Source: Trogon surrucura (lineage: Eukaryota; Chordata; Aves; Trogoniformes; Trogonidae). Taken from it: a stretch of 64,000 nt of DNA. Of this stretch, positions 1 to 11,300 are shown piece by piece (position 1 is the first letter of the stretch; each line of letters begins with the position of its first letter). The stretch covers positions 41,331,477 through 41,395,476 of the forward strand of contig CM036622.1 of the NCBI GenBank assembly GCA_020746105.1, written 5' to 3'. The position numbers and the translations under genes were made by a program. The notes below the pieces were generated by a model that saw nothing but the letters and a program-made list of their open reading frames with translations, was not told where the DNA came from and did no database searches.

Positions 1-2640
1 ATAAAAGCATTGCCTTTGTATTCCTATTCATCTTGGCTTTTGTAGTTGGTTTCGTTGTGGTTTTTTTTGTTTGTTTGTTTCTTTTTTTTTTAAACAGATG
101 GATGTTCTGAATAACTAACTTGCTGTCTACTTACTTTTGCTGTTTGCAGTAGCAATCTACTGTTTGTTGCTTTGTGATAAATTACTGTGCTGTTACTCTG
201 TATAGTAGCCTTTGCATTAGACTATAGAAAGAGGTGGGAAAAGTTAGCTTGCCTTTTTTTTCCTGACATATTCTTAAAGAAGCCAATACCCTGGCATGGC
301 AGAACTGTTTCTTGAGAGAATAAATTAATTTCCCTTCATTGAAGGTTAAAGCTTGGTAGCTCTTTAGCGTGGAGGCTTGTGTAATAGCTGTTGTCCGGGC
401 AGTGGTTTTGTTGTGGCCAGGATGACGTCTAGGCTGCTGTTGGTGATAGTTTGGATTTTGTAAGGTCGCCCTTAATTGAACGGCTCTCTTGTGTTTGACA
501 TTTGCTGTGACCTCTTGCTGTAAGCAAAGGGAGACAGTTAATGATTTTGAAGCTTGTCTTTCACTCAGAGTTGAAAATGAGGATGTTTAATTCTGGTTCC
601 TGTTCTAGCTCTCAGCCAGCCACGGCTGGATTTTCACTTTTTTTTTTTTTAGTGTTCTATTGCATTCCTATTACATTTGGGATTTTTACATAGATAGAGA
701 AAAAATATTTGTGTACTGAGAACCTAGGTGCTTAAAAGTTGTTTTATAGGTGCAGAGGTCTTAAAGATATGACTGGCTTATTTTTATAATTCTTATCTTG
801 ATTAATCAGTGTTTGCAGAGGACTGTTTGGAGCAGCGAAGAAAGCAATGAGGAGAAAGTAGACTATGGGTGACAAATATGGAACTTAAAAGAGGACAATG
901 CACTGAAGCAAGAAGCAGAGGACACAAAGCAAAGCTGAGAGGGAGGGAACGGAAGAAATAACTGGGAAAGTGGGGTGGAACTAATGTTAGCTGGCAGGGA
1001 AAGAGGAAGAATGTGGACTTTCTTCTTCTATTTGTCCCATCATTTTTAACAAATTGTAGTGAGTTAACAATCTGATGGAGTATGAAGGATAATTTTTACT
1101 TATCATTCCTTATGCTGATTCTGCATTTGGCACTGGTGTGGTGGGCAGAGACTCAAGTCTGTAGAAATGAATTCTATTGTGGACCCAGTTTAGTTATCTT
1201 AGTTCATTTCTGGTAATTGGTTAATTAATTTTATGCACTACATCAGTCCTGGGCTCTTCTGCTGAAGTAGTCCATGTGACTGATTTGTCATGGTATCTGT
1301 ATGTGTTTGCACCTTGGCAATGGTACCAAAATTGGCAACTTGAGCGTTCAAAGGGTGGTTGATGGTAACTGCTTTCCCTCATAAATAGCCTGGCTGGAAT
1401 GTAAGTTGCTGACCCGGGGGTGAAGGCCTTCTCAGTCCGTTGCAATTACTTGGGCCTTTGAGCCTCTTCCCAAACAGTGCTTTCCAGTTAGGCATTGCTG
1501 ATTATTTGATTCTGAAGGAAAAAAAAAAATAATTCAAAACTGCTTTTCCTTGAATGTGTCGTGCTGTGATGCAAAGGGATATTCTCACTGAAAAAGGTTA
1601 GGCCCTTGGTCTTGATCAAGTGAAAACTTCCACGTAATGCTTGGCATTAAGTTTCTTTGTAAGTCTTTCTAGATTTGTATTTGTAGATTTGGTTTCATTA
1701 AATATATCTTGGTACTTGTATACATAGTTTATATATGCAAGACTGCTCCTATTTTTTTTTTTCTTGACATAGTTGAATAATAGCATTTCTTCCATTTTTC
1801 TTCTAACATAAGCTGGAATTGGCTATATTCTTGAATGCCTCAGAATTCATTAAATAATGGAATGGTAGTTTTCCAAGCCAGCATAAAATTAAATAACTCT
1901 AAACATGTATACAAAAATCATGGAAAATACTGAGATATTTGTAGCTAATACTGAGCTATACTGCCAGATTTTCGGGTAATAACATTATTTGTGCCAGGGC
2001 TGCGGGGAATGTCTGGAGAAGAAACAGATTCTGTGGCAAGGACAGAATAGATTGGGACAGTGCAGTGTTCCCTCTAAAAATATCTCTTGATGGTGAAGGT
2101 TATCTTTTTTTGATTAAACGGATATTAAAGTGATTGGTTGTCATCCTTTTTGCTCCAGTTTCTTTGGGTGGGGGGAGAGGAACAAATTTTCCTTTAGCTC
2201 TCAATTGAAAACCTCTTGGGAAACTCTTCACTGACTCATTGGAGTATCTCCAAATCGGTTGATAGAGTGTTTAAGTTTGTGCAATTTAACGGGAAGTCTG
2301 TAAAATCTTGTAGATGGTTGGTGAGGTTTTTTTAATACAGTGTAGCTTTCACCTTTGTTGCTAGATAGTTCCTTTCCTTGTATCTCTTCCTCCTACAGTA
2401 TTCTGCATTTTTTACTTTAGGCCCCGAACTGCCACTTTCTAAAGCGCAATTTATATGTGTCTGGTTTTCTTTTCCTTTTTTCCTCTTATGGAATATAGAT
2501 TAAAATCAGATGAGATGCAGAGGAAGCTGTCTCTTTTACTATTTCTCTTCTTTGAGCATGGTGAGACATGAAACAGTGTCTCTGTGGAAGTCAGTAGGAG
2601 TTTGGCTGAGAGCACCATAGCATGGTTGAGACTGGCAGGG
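1..2640. other. Unassigned AT-rich non-coding DNA
   Basis: No supported gene. The stretch has several T-runs (near 61-95 and 638-650) and no recognisable repeat family or convincing splice-bounded exon. Reading frames are short and broken on both strands. It is best read as intron or intergenic DNA. Confidence 0.6.
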
Positions 2641-3077
2641 TGTCACGTCCTGCCCAGGAGAGGGGGACAGATGACTTTTAGATTTATAATACCTCGGTGA
2701 GACAAGTCTCAAGGTCCATATACAAACATTTAATAATAAAATTTCCTACAACATAGAGATTGAGCTCGTGACAAAGGATTCAAATTTAAAAGCACGATAG
2801 GGCAAATGATGTAACAAAAACCAGGAAAAGGCTAAATATGCAATAAACTACAGTAAGTTAATAGAAAGGAATAATAAAGGACATCTAAACACAATATTAC
2901 AACAGACAATATTATTCTTAACCATCACAAGAAAGAAATTTAAGCTTTAACTAAGTAAACAGTATGATAGGCCTTGCATTCCTTAGTGAAAAAGGGGAAG
3001 AGAAAAAGAGCAAGAGAGATCACCCGTTCAAGTTCCTCTGTTAGTTCAGTCAAAGCAGAGTTCAGGATTCATCCGCT
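2641..3077 (-). repeat. Possible old LTR-like remnant
   Basis: On the minus strand this stretch ends in a GTGACA-type terminus at 2641. Upstream of that terminus, still on the minus strand, it has several A/T-rich poly(A)-signal-like motifs, which loosely resembles the 3' part of an LTR. I cannot find the other end or a target-site duplication, and no internal retroviral sequence is present. The assignment is a guess from base pattern only. Confidence 0.15.
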
Positions 3078-3178
3078 GTCTTCTTCCTTCCTTCTGCTTC
3101 TCCTCCTGCACTTTTCTTCTTCTTTCCTTCTGCTTCTCTTCCTGCACTTTTCTTCTTCTTTCTTCTTCTGCTCTCTGG
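3078..3178. repeat. Polypyrimidine tract with two 36-bp tandem units
   Basis: An almost pure C/T strand of about 100 bases. Two near-identical copies of a 36-base unit begin at about 3090 and 3126, each starting CCTTCTGCTTCTC and ending in CTTCTTCTTT. It directly precedes an old CR1 remnant. Such tracts arise by replication slippage. A short open frame across it is low-complexity (Leu/Ser/Phe) and is not credible protein. Confidence 0.7.
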
Positions 3179-3190
3179 AGGTCGTCTTGT

Positions 3191-3325
3191 TCAACCTCCC
3201 TCTACAGGCAGGCTCACCTAGAGCTGGTTGTCCAGGGGGCTTTTCAGCATCTTCAGGGATGGAGACTCCAGAGCTTCTCTGGGTACCCTGTGCCAGTGCT
3301 TAGCCAGTATTGGTAAAAAAGATGT
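3191..3325 (-). mobile_element. Old CR1 LINE 3'-region remnant
   Basis: The plus strand reads as the complement of the CR1 ORF2 end. It includes the TTCAGGGATGGAGACTCCA stretch, then a degenerate TCTCTGGGTACCCTGTGCCAG, the usual CR1 complement wording around the conserved RT C-terminal residues. The copy is diverged and lacks its 3' octamer tail, so it is an old truncated relic. Its borders are approximate. Confidence 0.6.
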
Positions 3326-3840
3326 GTGGTCCTTTGAGCAGCAGTTTTAGGGGAGTCCTTACAAACTTTGAGGCTGGGGGTATTTGATGAAGAATGCAAC
3401 TTAAAGCAAACAAAAACCACTACAACAAAAAACTTCCAGGGTTTGCTTATTGCTATATACATCTCTGTGCTGCTCAGACTCACAAAAGTTGACATATGAC
3501 TCTTCAGCTTACCTACCTGATGCTTCCGTTTTATTCAGTTTTCTTGTGATCTGTATCCCAAAAGAGGATTTCGGTGTTTCTTGTACTCATGCTCATCTCC
3601 TTTACAAGGATGGAGAAGAAAGCTGGCTGAAGGACCCCTTTAACTCTGGAAGAATGCAACTTAGTCGTGTCAGATTTAGGAGTTCTGGACAACATGTGTT
3701 CCAAACACAGGCATTCCTCCTCCTCCTTCTTTTCTTGCCAGGTATAATGTTCGGGCTGATCCAGCTGACGCTGGCATGTTTATTAGTTTGCAGTTTGTGG
3801 CATGTTCTTAGAATTTTAAAAATGTTACAGGCTGTGAAGT
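3326..3840. other. Unassigned non-coding DNA
   Basis: No gene or repeat family recognised. Short open frames on both strands overlap each other and show no conserved motif or consistent splice sites. Confidence 0.5.
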
Positions 3841-3915
3841 TGTGCATGACTTCATGTGTGCATGACTTCATGTGTGCATGACTTCATGTGTGCATGACTT
3901 CATGTGTGCATGACT
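3841..3915. repeat. 16-bp tandem repeat, about 4.7 copies
   Basis: The unit TGTGCATGACTTCATG repeats with exact 16-base spacing from 3841, 3857, 3873, 3889 and 3905. The last copy is partial and ends TGTGCATGACT. The copies are essentially identical, which points to a recently expanded and probably length-variable minisatellite. Confidence 0.9.
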
Positions 3916-5584
3916 AACATTACTATCTTACTCCCGTTAGAATTCGGTGAAACGGTGTTGTATAAATCCAGTTTTGCTGCATAACTTGAGTATAATGTAC
4001 AGCATGATATGCAAGACTGTTTAGAATTAGGGATTTACTAATTGTTTTAGAAACTAATTGTTTATAGCTTTTCAACACAGGAAAATTCTTCAAAGTGTAA
4101 TGTAGAAGTATTAACTTTTTCTCATAATTGGCATACTATTTCCTGTTTAAACCAACTTTTTATTGCAGTACTGCATAAAATAGAATAATAGAAGACCCTC
4201 TACAAGCATGTCAGGAGTTCATCATTATGTTGTTATTGGCCATTGGGATGCCAATTGGGAAAAGCTACAGAGTTCTCTTGGGGTCACATAAAATGGAACA
4301 TGGACTGTCAAGATAGTTAAGACTGAGTATTGCTTTAGTAATGATCAGTCCTACCTTGAAAATTGCATTCTGTCTGGCAAGAGTCTGAATTCTGGATTAG
4401 GAAATATTTTCTATACTTTATGGCTATGACTTTGGATGGAGGTTACTTGGAAATGTATGCTGGAAAAAGTTTTGTAGAATTCTTTGTCTTCATTTTGAAA
4501 TCCATAAGGATGGATTATATGTATTTGTTACTCAGCCACAGAGTATGCAATTAGTACTTTGGCAGAACATGTATTATACGTTTAGAGAGGAAATGCTTTC
4601 CATTGTAACACTTCATTCTAATAAACCATATTTTAGTATGGATAATCCCCTTTTAACATAATTGGAACATGGAGCTAATACTTAAACATCTTCAGTTTAA
4701 AGACTGATGGGGTAGTTGTAGTATGCTACTGTAATACCAGTGAAGCAAAATTGAAGAGAAATGTGAAGGAATTGCCTTTTACAAGCATGACTATAAGATA
4801 TTTGTACTTTGTCCAGTCCCATTTCTAGAAGTCTCGTATGTGGTGGTATAGTCATTATGAAGACTTTTAATTGGCTAGGAGCTTGCTAGCTTGCATTTGC
4901 CAACCATGCTGAAATCCTGGCCAAACTTTTCAAGAGCATGCAGTAATCTGCAGTTGGCTGAGAACAGCGGCTATAAATAGATGATATGGTGCTGAATTAC
5001 AATTGATTATTGAAATTCAGCTAGTATGTAATAGATAGCCATAAAAAGGCAGCATTGTTTCTCTAACATGGGACTTTAAATTAATGCAGTCTCTTTTTTT
5101 ATTTAGCAAAGTTAATGTTTATCAAAAAATCATAAAACCTAGCTCATGGTTTCATGACTCTTTGCAAACAAAAATCTTTTTCTATTCTTAAAAAGAAAAG
5201 AATTGTGGTCTAATATCTGGTTGGTTTCCAGAGGAGCAGTTTGTTATTTTAGTTTGGGGTTAGGCAAGAGCTGAATGAAGATAGTGTATTTTATAAGTAA
5301 ATTGCTTTTCAAGCATCCTGCTTCAGAAATCATACTGGAGAACAGCAGTGTCTAGCCGATAGTCTTTTCAAAAGTATTTGCATTACCTTCTCCCACTAAT
5401 AAAGAATATTTTAGGGAAACTCAAAACTTTAGAAATGGTAATATGCAAAGTCTTATTCATGGGAACAGTTTTTATCAATCTGAGTTTAACTCCATAGGAC
5501 TACCTTCCAGAAGCTAGAATAATATCAAGGTCCAATTCCACAACATGTTGTGGCATCTCTCATAAGGACTCAGAAATAAGTCAT
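3916..5584. other. Unassigned AT-rich non-coding DNA
   Basis: I see no gene, RNA gene or dated transposon in this stretch. The only local structure noted is a 14-base perfect palindrome, CACAACATGTTGTG, at 5538-5551. That length is unremarkable in 64 kb. Confidence 0.5.
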
Positions 5585-5770
5585 GCTGGAATGGACCTCA
5601 GAAGATCTCTAGAGCAACTCTTGCTTACAGCAGGGACAGCTGTGGTATCAGACCAGGTTGCCCAGGGCTTGATCCAGTAATGTCTTGAAGAGCTCCAAGG
5701 ACTGAACCTGCACAACCTCTGAGGGCAGCCTGTGCTGCTGCTTGCCTCTCCTCACAGTGAAAATAGTGTT
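5585..5770 (-). mobile_element. Old CR1 LINE 3'-region remnant
   Basis: The plus strand carries the complement of a CR1 3' region: GGAATGGACCTCAGAAGATC, CAGACCAGGTTGCCCAGGGC, and a TTGAAGAGCTCCAAGGACTG stretch followed by ACAACCTCTGAGGGCAGCCT. Substitutions are frequent and the 3' octamer tail is degraded. The copy is therefore much older than the elements at 19.4 kb and 33.6 kb. Confidence 0.75.
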
Positions 5771-7509
5771 ATGGGTTTCTCCAAGCTGTATGGTTGATGT
5801 GTGCCTCTGTGTTAAATCTTGCCTTCATTGTTTGTGTTGCCTAACAGGAGGTTTTGCAATTTGATTTTAGAAGAGGGTCAGTTTCCTCACTTAGGTGTTT
5901 CACCTATGTGCTTGGGCTGTTTCTTTTGCGCGCAGAGGAGTTGGGTGCCCCAGAATCCAAGCTTCCTGGTGCAGGAGGTGCAGAGTGTGGATTTTGTTTG
6001 ATATCCTGTTTCCATGGAGCTTAGGCATCTGAGGCTGTGCCAAGTGTTGGGTGTGCAAGAAGTCCAAAGTCTAGCATGTGCAAAGCCCTACCTGAGGCTG
6101 AGATCAGGACCTAGTTCTTGAAGCTTTGATACTTTGTGTTGTGCAGCTATGAAAGCCAACTTTCAGTTTTTGACTTACCTCAGCTCCTTGGAAACTTGGG
6201 GCTTGATTGTGAGAGTTTGGGTGATTTAGGTCAAAGACAAGCAGGTTAGTTGAAAACACTTTCAGTGGTGTTTCAAATTATCTTGTATATTGCTGCCTTC
6301 AAACTAGCAGTTCTTCTGTAGTGGATGTCATATGAGTGATGATTTAAAGAATGACTACTTTTCAGCCCCTAGTTAGCACTTCCAGCATCACTTGGCATGA
6401 AAATGCCAAATGAAGACATTCAACAGTTCTTCAGTCTAGGTTTAAACCTCCTAGTATTTTAAGCTCCTGAGGGATGTTTATGTGTCTTTTATGAAAGCTC
6501 TGCAGCTGGCAGAACAAACTTCAACATTCAAGGGGGCAGGAAAGCATAAAGCTTTTTTTTTTTTTAATAGTGTGGTGGTGATGATGAGAAAATGGACTGA
6601 TGAGTGCTACTGCCACTGAGCTGGAGTTCAGTCTCTGCAGATGTGGTCTCTCAGGCTTTATCTGTGTTACTGTGAAGTTTCTAACGGCTGCTATATTCAC
6701 TAATGGTATTAATGATGGATACATCAGCTGTCAGCATGCTAATAAGCATCATTAACTATCTTCAAAGCGGTTAAATGACACAGCTGTTGAAAAGGCAGGG
6801 GTTGCATGAAGCCTTGTGTCTGAGCTCCTCTTTGAGCTCTGATAGATGGAGCTCAATGAAGGGAAAACTTGAGGGCTAAAACTTGGAGGCAGATGAGTTT
6901 ACGTGTGAGAAATTCTTCCTTCTGATGTTTACTTTAATGTTAGCAGAGCACCAGCATGCACTGGAATTGTTTGACTGGAGTTGTATTGTTTTGGTGTCTA
7001 ACAACCCGTGACCATTTATTAGTGTCTGATGTTATTATAGAAATTGAAATACGACTTCTAAAAGTTTCCAGATAATCCAGTGAGCACATTAACTCTGTTT
7101 TAACTTATGAAGCGTATTCCACATGTTAATATGAGAAATGTTTTCTCTGTCTACCTGACAAAGGTCACTGTGCCATCCTTGGTTACTTGCAGGTGAACTT
7201 TTTTATTTTTTACTGTCTTCAAGGTGCTGCCTCATTTATGCTAAATGTTACCCATTTTCTCTTTAAATGAAGTGTCTCCATGGGTAGATATTAAGATCCT
7301 GGTACTGTACTTTTGTAATTTTGTAGTTCAAGTCTTGTAACCAACTCTTTTATGGGATTCTCTTTATGGTCTCTGGCAGAGAGGTTGGTCTCTTGATTGC
7401 TCAATAAAGACCAGACTTCTGAATGCTTTGCATCATTTACAATAAATTAGACCATTCACTGGCATCCAGCACAGCAATTAACTGTTTGGGGGTTTTTTAT
7501 TTTTTTTCC
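5771..7509. other. Unassigned non-coding DNA
   Basis: No supported gene or repeat. A T-run lies near 6552-6566. Reading frames are short and lack family motifs. Confidence 0.5.
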
Positions 7510-7515
7510 TATAAA
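7510..7515 (+). promoter_or_regulatory. TATA-like box ahead of a CpG-rich patch
   Basis: TATAAA sits immediately after a T-run and about 30 bases before the start of a CpG-rich segment, the spacing expected between a TATA box and a start site. TATAAA is common in AT-rich DNA, so only the coincidence with the CpG-rich patch makes it worth noting. No transcript is demonstrated. Confidence 0.2.
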
Positions 7516-7529
7516 GGAGCAAATCCCAC

Positions 7530-7810
7530 TCGCGTTTGTGGGAGGATTGCGAAGCGAAGCGGCGTGCTGCTTCTGGGAGGGTGAGGTTAAGTGGAAGCCG
7601 GGGCGTGGGATATGTGGCACAGGGAGGAGCTCAGCACCTGCTGCCCCTTCTCAAACTCGGGTGGATGTGCTGAGGCACAGGGCGGTCGGTTGGGAACTGG
7701 GCTGCCCCCCAGGTCCCCCTCAGCCCCAGGAGGGAGCGCAGCAGCTCTGCCCACTCCCGACCGAGCACACAGGATGGGTTTTGTCCTTGACAGGACATAC
7801 ACGACTTAGC
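7530..7810. promoter_or_regulatory. Small CpG-rich patch, possible promoter
   Basis: This roughly 280-base segment is clearly GC-richer than its flanks. By eye I count about fifteen CpG dinucleotides, clustered around 7530-7565, 7600-7610, 7680-7690 and 7755-7765. A GGGAGG followed by GTGAGG near 7581 could act as a splice donor on the plus strand. Overlapping open frames exist in three frames, as expected from GC-rich DNA, and none has a recognisable domain. It may be a small CpG island or simply a GC-rich fluctuation. Confidence 0.3.
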
Positions 7811-8333
7811 TCTCTTATTTGTGGGGCCTTCTTTCTCGGGGCTCTGGGATCAGTGCTGTTTTATGCGTCCAACAGAGTTTTAAAGGTTACGTGGGGTGTT
7901 GTGTGCAGGGCGAGAACAAGAGTCTCTTTTTCGCATGGGCTACAGGCCTCCGGAGTTGTTGGCAGCCTTTAGTGAACTACAAAGTTTTACTTTTCCTTAC
8001 TAGCTTTATTTTTACGGCTGACATTTCAAAGATTTGGAACAATTATCTGTAAAGGGCACAGAGTAAGCTGAAAATTATTAAGATGCAAAGATATGAAGTA
8101 CAGTGATGTAAATATTGAAAACACAAGTGTCATTTATCCTTTGCCTTCCTTAATGGATTATGCTAGTCAAAGACAATCTTCAGTCGGTTCTGTTGCCCAC
8201 CCCTCAAAAGGAAACCCCCATTTTTGCATGTGTTTAATTTCTTGGTTTGATCTCTTGTGCAAGAGGATTTCAGAAATTTTTATCCGGAAGAATTTTACAG
8301 AATAGCAGAGATCTAAACATATGAATTTATAAT
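7811..8333. other. Unassigned non-coding DNA
   Basis: Nothing beyond short overlapping frames is visible here. Confidence 0.45.
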
Positions 8334-8388
8334 AATTTGTAGTTTTAGAATTAAAGAATTTGTAGTTGTAGAATTAAATAACTTGTAG
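8334..8388. repeat. 23-bp tandem duplication, about 2.4 copies
   Basis: Two adjacent 23-base copies begin AATTTGTAGTTTTAGAATT and AATTTGTAGTTGTAGAATT, followed by a partial third, AACTTGTAG. It is a small slippage-type duplication with slight divergence between copies. Confidence 0.8.
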
Positions 8389-11300
8389 CCTATCTGATGG
8401 CTGAGAACAGTTCTTTTCTTGACTAGATTTCTAACCACTGTAGCTGAATGTAGATATTCTTGTGCACAGTAGCTAATGTATCACTTGTGTGTGTGTGTGA
8501 CTTGCTCATCTGTGTGGCGTGTTAGGCCCCCGAGCTTACACCTGAAATGATGTCAAGGGTACAGAGGTGTGTGAAGAACAGCATTGGGATGTTTTCGTGA
8601 ATCCAAAACTGAAGCTATTCTGCTTTACTCTTGCAACTGGAGGAATTACTTTCAAGCAGAAAGTATGTTAAGAATTACTTTTTTTTACAAAAGTGCTCAT
8701 CATTGCAGAAGAGACTTGGAAGGATTTCAGATCTGCTCGTGCTTTTGTATTAAATGGGTGACTTCTGGTGTTCCTGTTCCTCTGTCTTTGCTCTATTACT
8801 ACCATGTCTTTTTTTTTGCATTTCCCTGTTGTATTGCCCCTGTTAGTCCTGGAAGAGTCCTTGAGCTGTTGCCTTTGTGCATAGGCAGCTTAAGGCACAC
8901 CCTGCATTTTGTTCTGTGGCATCAGCTCTGGCCAACAGATGGGAGGGGAAGCGAGCTCTCCCCTACTTACATTGTGCTGTGCAGTTCAGTTTGTTACATG
9001 AAAATGTAATGGCTAATGTGGCGTGACTCTCTGTCAGCAGAGTTCCCTTTTCTCAGGGCACCTCTTGGACCTGCCTCTTACATGTGTGGTGGCAGGTTTT
9101 TGTGGTTTTTGCCCCTGTGTGAATTCTTGTGCCTCAGGGAAGGCAAAGCAAAAAAAAAAAATTACATTTCTTAGAATTTGCCCCTGCTTGTTGTGGTGGT
9201 GAGAAGTCTTCTCCAGCTCCCAAACGTTAAACCAAAACTTGCAGCCTGCCCAAACCAAAATCCTGTGGCAGTGCTGGGGAGAGCAGGGTGGGGGGCAGTG
9301 ACTGGGATGTGTGGGGGTTCGGTGGGTGACCTGACCCTGCCAGCTGCTCTTCCCCACCTGGCTGCTGTGGTGAAACCCTTGCACCTTCCCGGGCCTGGTG
9401 TGGAGGATGATACGTTCCCTTCTGGGAGCCTTAATCTGAGTCTTAAAAATGCACATGAACTAATGGGCCAAGAGAATGAAAAGCAAAACATGTGAAGGTA
9501 CTGCTAAGCTGTAAGAGAACAGAGCAGGTCATGTTTTCTGAGGTGCATGAAGAAGTTTAAATATTAAGAATTTAATTTTACTTGCTAACCTATTTATCTA
9601 CCTTTAATGTTCTGTTGTTCATCTCCTTTCTTTGGTCTCCACATCATGTCATTTAGGAACACACAGTGTGGTGCTCCATCACAAGGAAAGGAGCATTGTG
9701 AGAAGGAGCCGACTCCTTAAACGCAAAGTTCTGAAAGATACTAGTGTTTTTAATGCAAAACTGTTAATAATTTTTAAATAGCTGAATTTCTATTTTTCCC
9801 TTGCTTTTTCTCTATATAGTAAAACTTCCTATTTGAAAAGAGTTTTCCATTTCCTATCTATCTGTTTGTTGCCCATATCGGGAAGTTCTATCATCTAAGC
9901 AACTATGAAGTTATTAGGATTTGTGCCTCCTACCAAAAGACTGGTGTGTCGGTTAAGAAAAACCTAGTGTCAAAGAAGCCTTTGATAAATATTTGAGGGG
10001 AAAAAGCTTCTGGGTTCCACGTAAATTCAAACTGAGTGTCTTAGAGGGGAGTCAGATATGGAGTGAGAGAATAAAAGGAAGTCTTTATTATAAATTGAAA
10101 AATCTGGCCGTATTTTTTCTAAATAACTAGCTTAACTATAAAAGTTGCAGTACAGATTCAGAATACAAAATTTAACTTGGTTTCATTATGAGATATGTAA
10201 TTTGTAGTCTTGAAGCTTCAGCACAAGCAGACATATCGTATGAGAATTTTAATCATGTAAGAAATCTTTTCATCCAATGGAGAAATCTTCAGACTTTGAA
10301 TCATGTATTCAGTGAATGCCCCAAACTGTTAGAACATGAAAGGGATCTAAGATGATACTTTAAGAAGCAGTGGTCTTCTGTATCAAGCTCCCTTTTCTGT
10401 AGGTAAAGAGATAATTTAAGATTTGGGATTTGTGATAATCACTGTTCCTCACATAAAAGGATGTATGAGCATCATCAGCTAATAACGCAAGTCTTTGAAT
10501 GTTGTGAGAGTTGTCATTTAGCCAGTCTGAGATTAAATTAAATCTATAAACTAATTTAAAAAAATGAAAAAACCCAAACAACCAGAAGAAATCCTAGAAG
10601 AACTGCAGCCTGAAGATAAGTTTGGGAATGCAACATTTTTGTGTCACAGAGTATTTGGGGGAGCTGAGCTTTCCTGAAGCTGAATCTGTATGTGATATAG
10701 TGTTCCTCTGGAAATTTATTACGGGTGTAAATGAATTGTGTTGCTTAAAATTTTGCATGAGAGGTTTGCCAGAAGAGTTAATTTTCAAGCTGAGCAGAGT
10801 TATTCTCAACTACTGGAAGGGGTGGTGGGGGGGTGTTGCTGGGTATGTGGGTGGTTTGGTTTTGTTGGGTGTTTTTCTGTTGTTTTTCAGGACCCCTTAT
10901 TTAAAATTACACTCTATAATGAAGTACGCAAATCGGGCCAATGAGTGTTGGTAGCTGAACTTGTAATCCTTCACTGAAGTATTAGATTATTCTTTAATTT
11001 CAAAAGCGCTGACTCTGCAAAAAGAGTCCATGAGAATTTATAAACAGAATGTATGTATTTTGTAGATGTGTGTATTAAAAAAATTGATCTATATGGGTAC
11101 ATCTTTCATTTTGTATTGTAATACAAATATATTGACACTTTATCTACAAATTTCTTTTGAATAAACAGTATTATTAATTCAAAAAGTGTTGCTATCAAAC
11201 AAAATGAACAAATGTTTTGAAGGTGCAAAAACTTTTTATTTTTAGGAACTAGGTTAAGCACAGCAAAGCTCTAAGAAGGAATGAAACAACCCCTCCCTCC

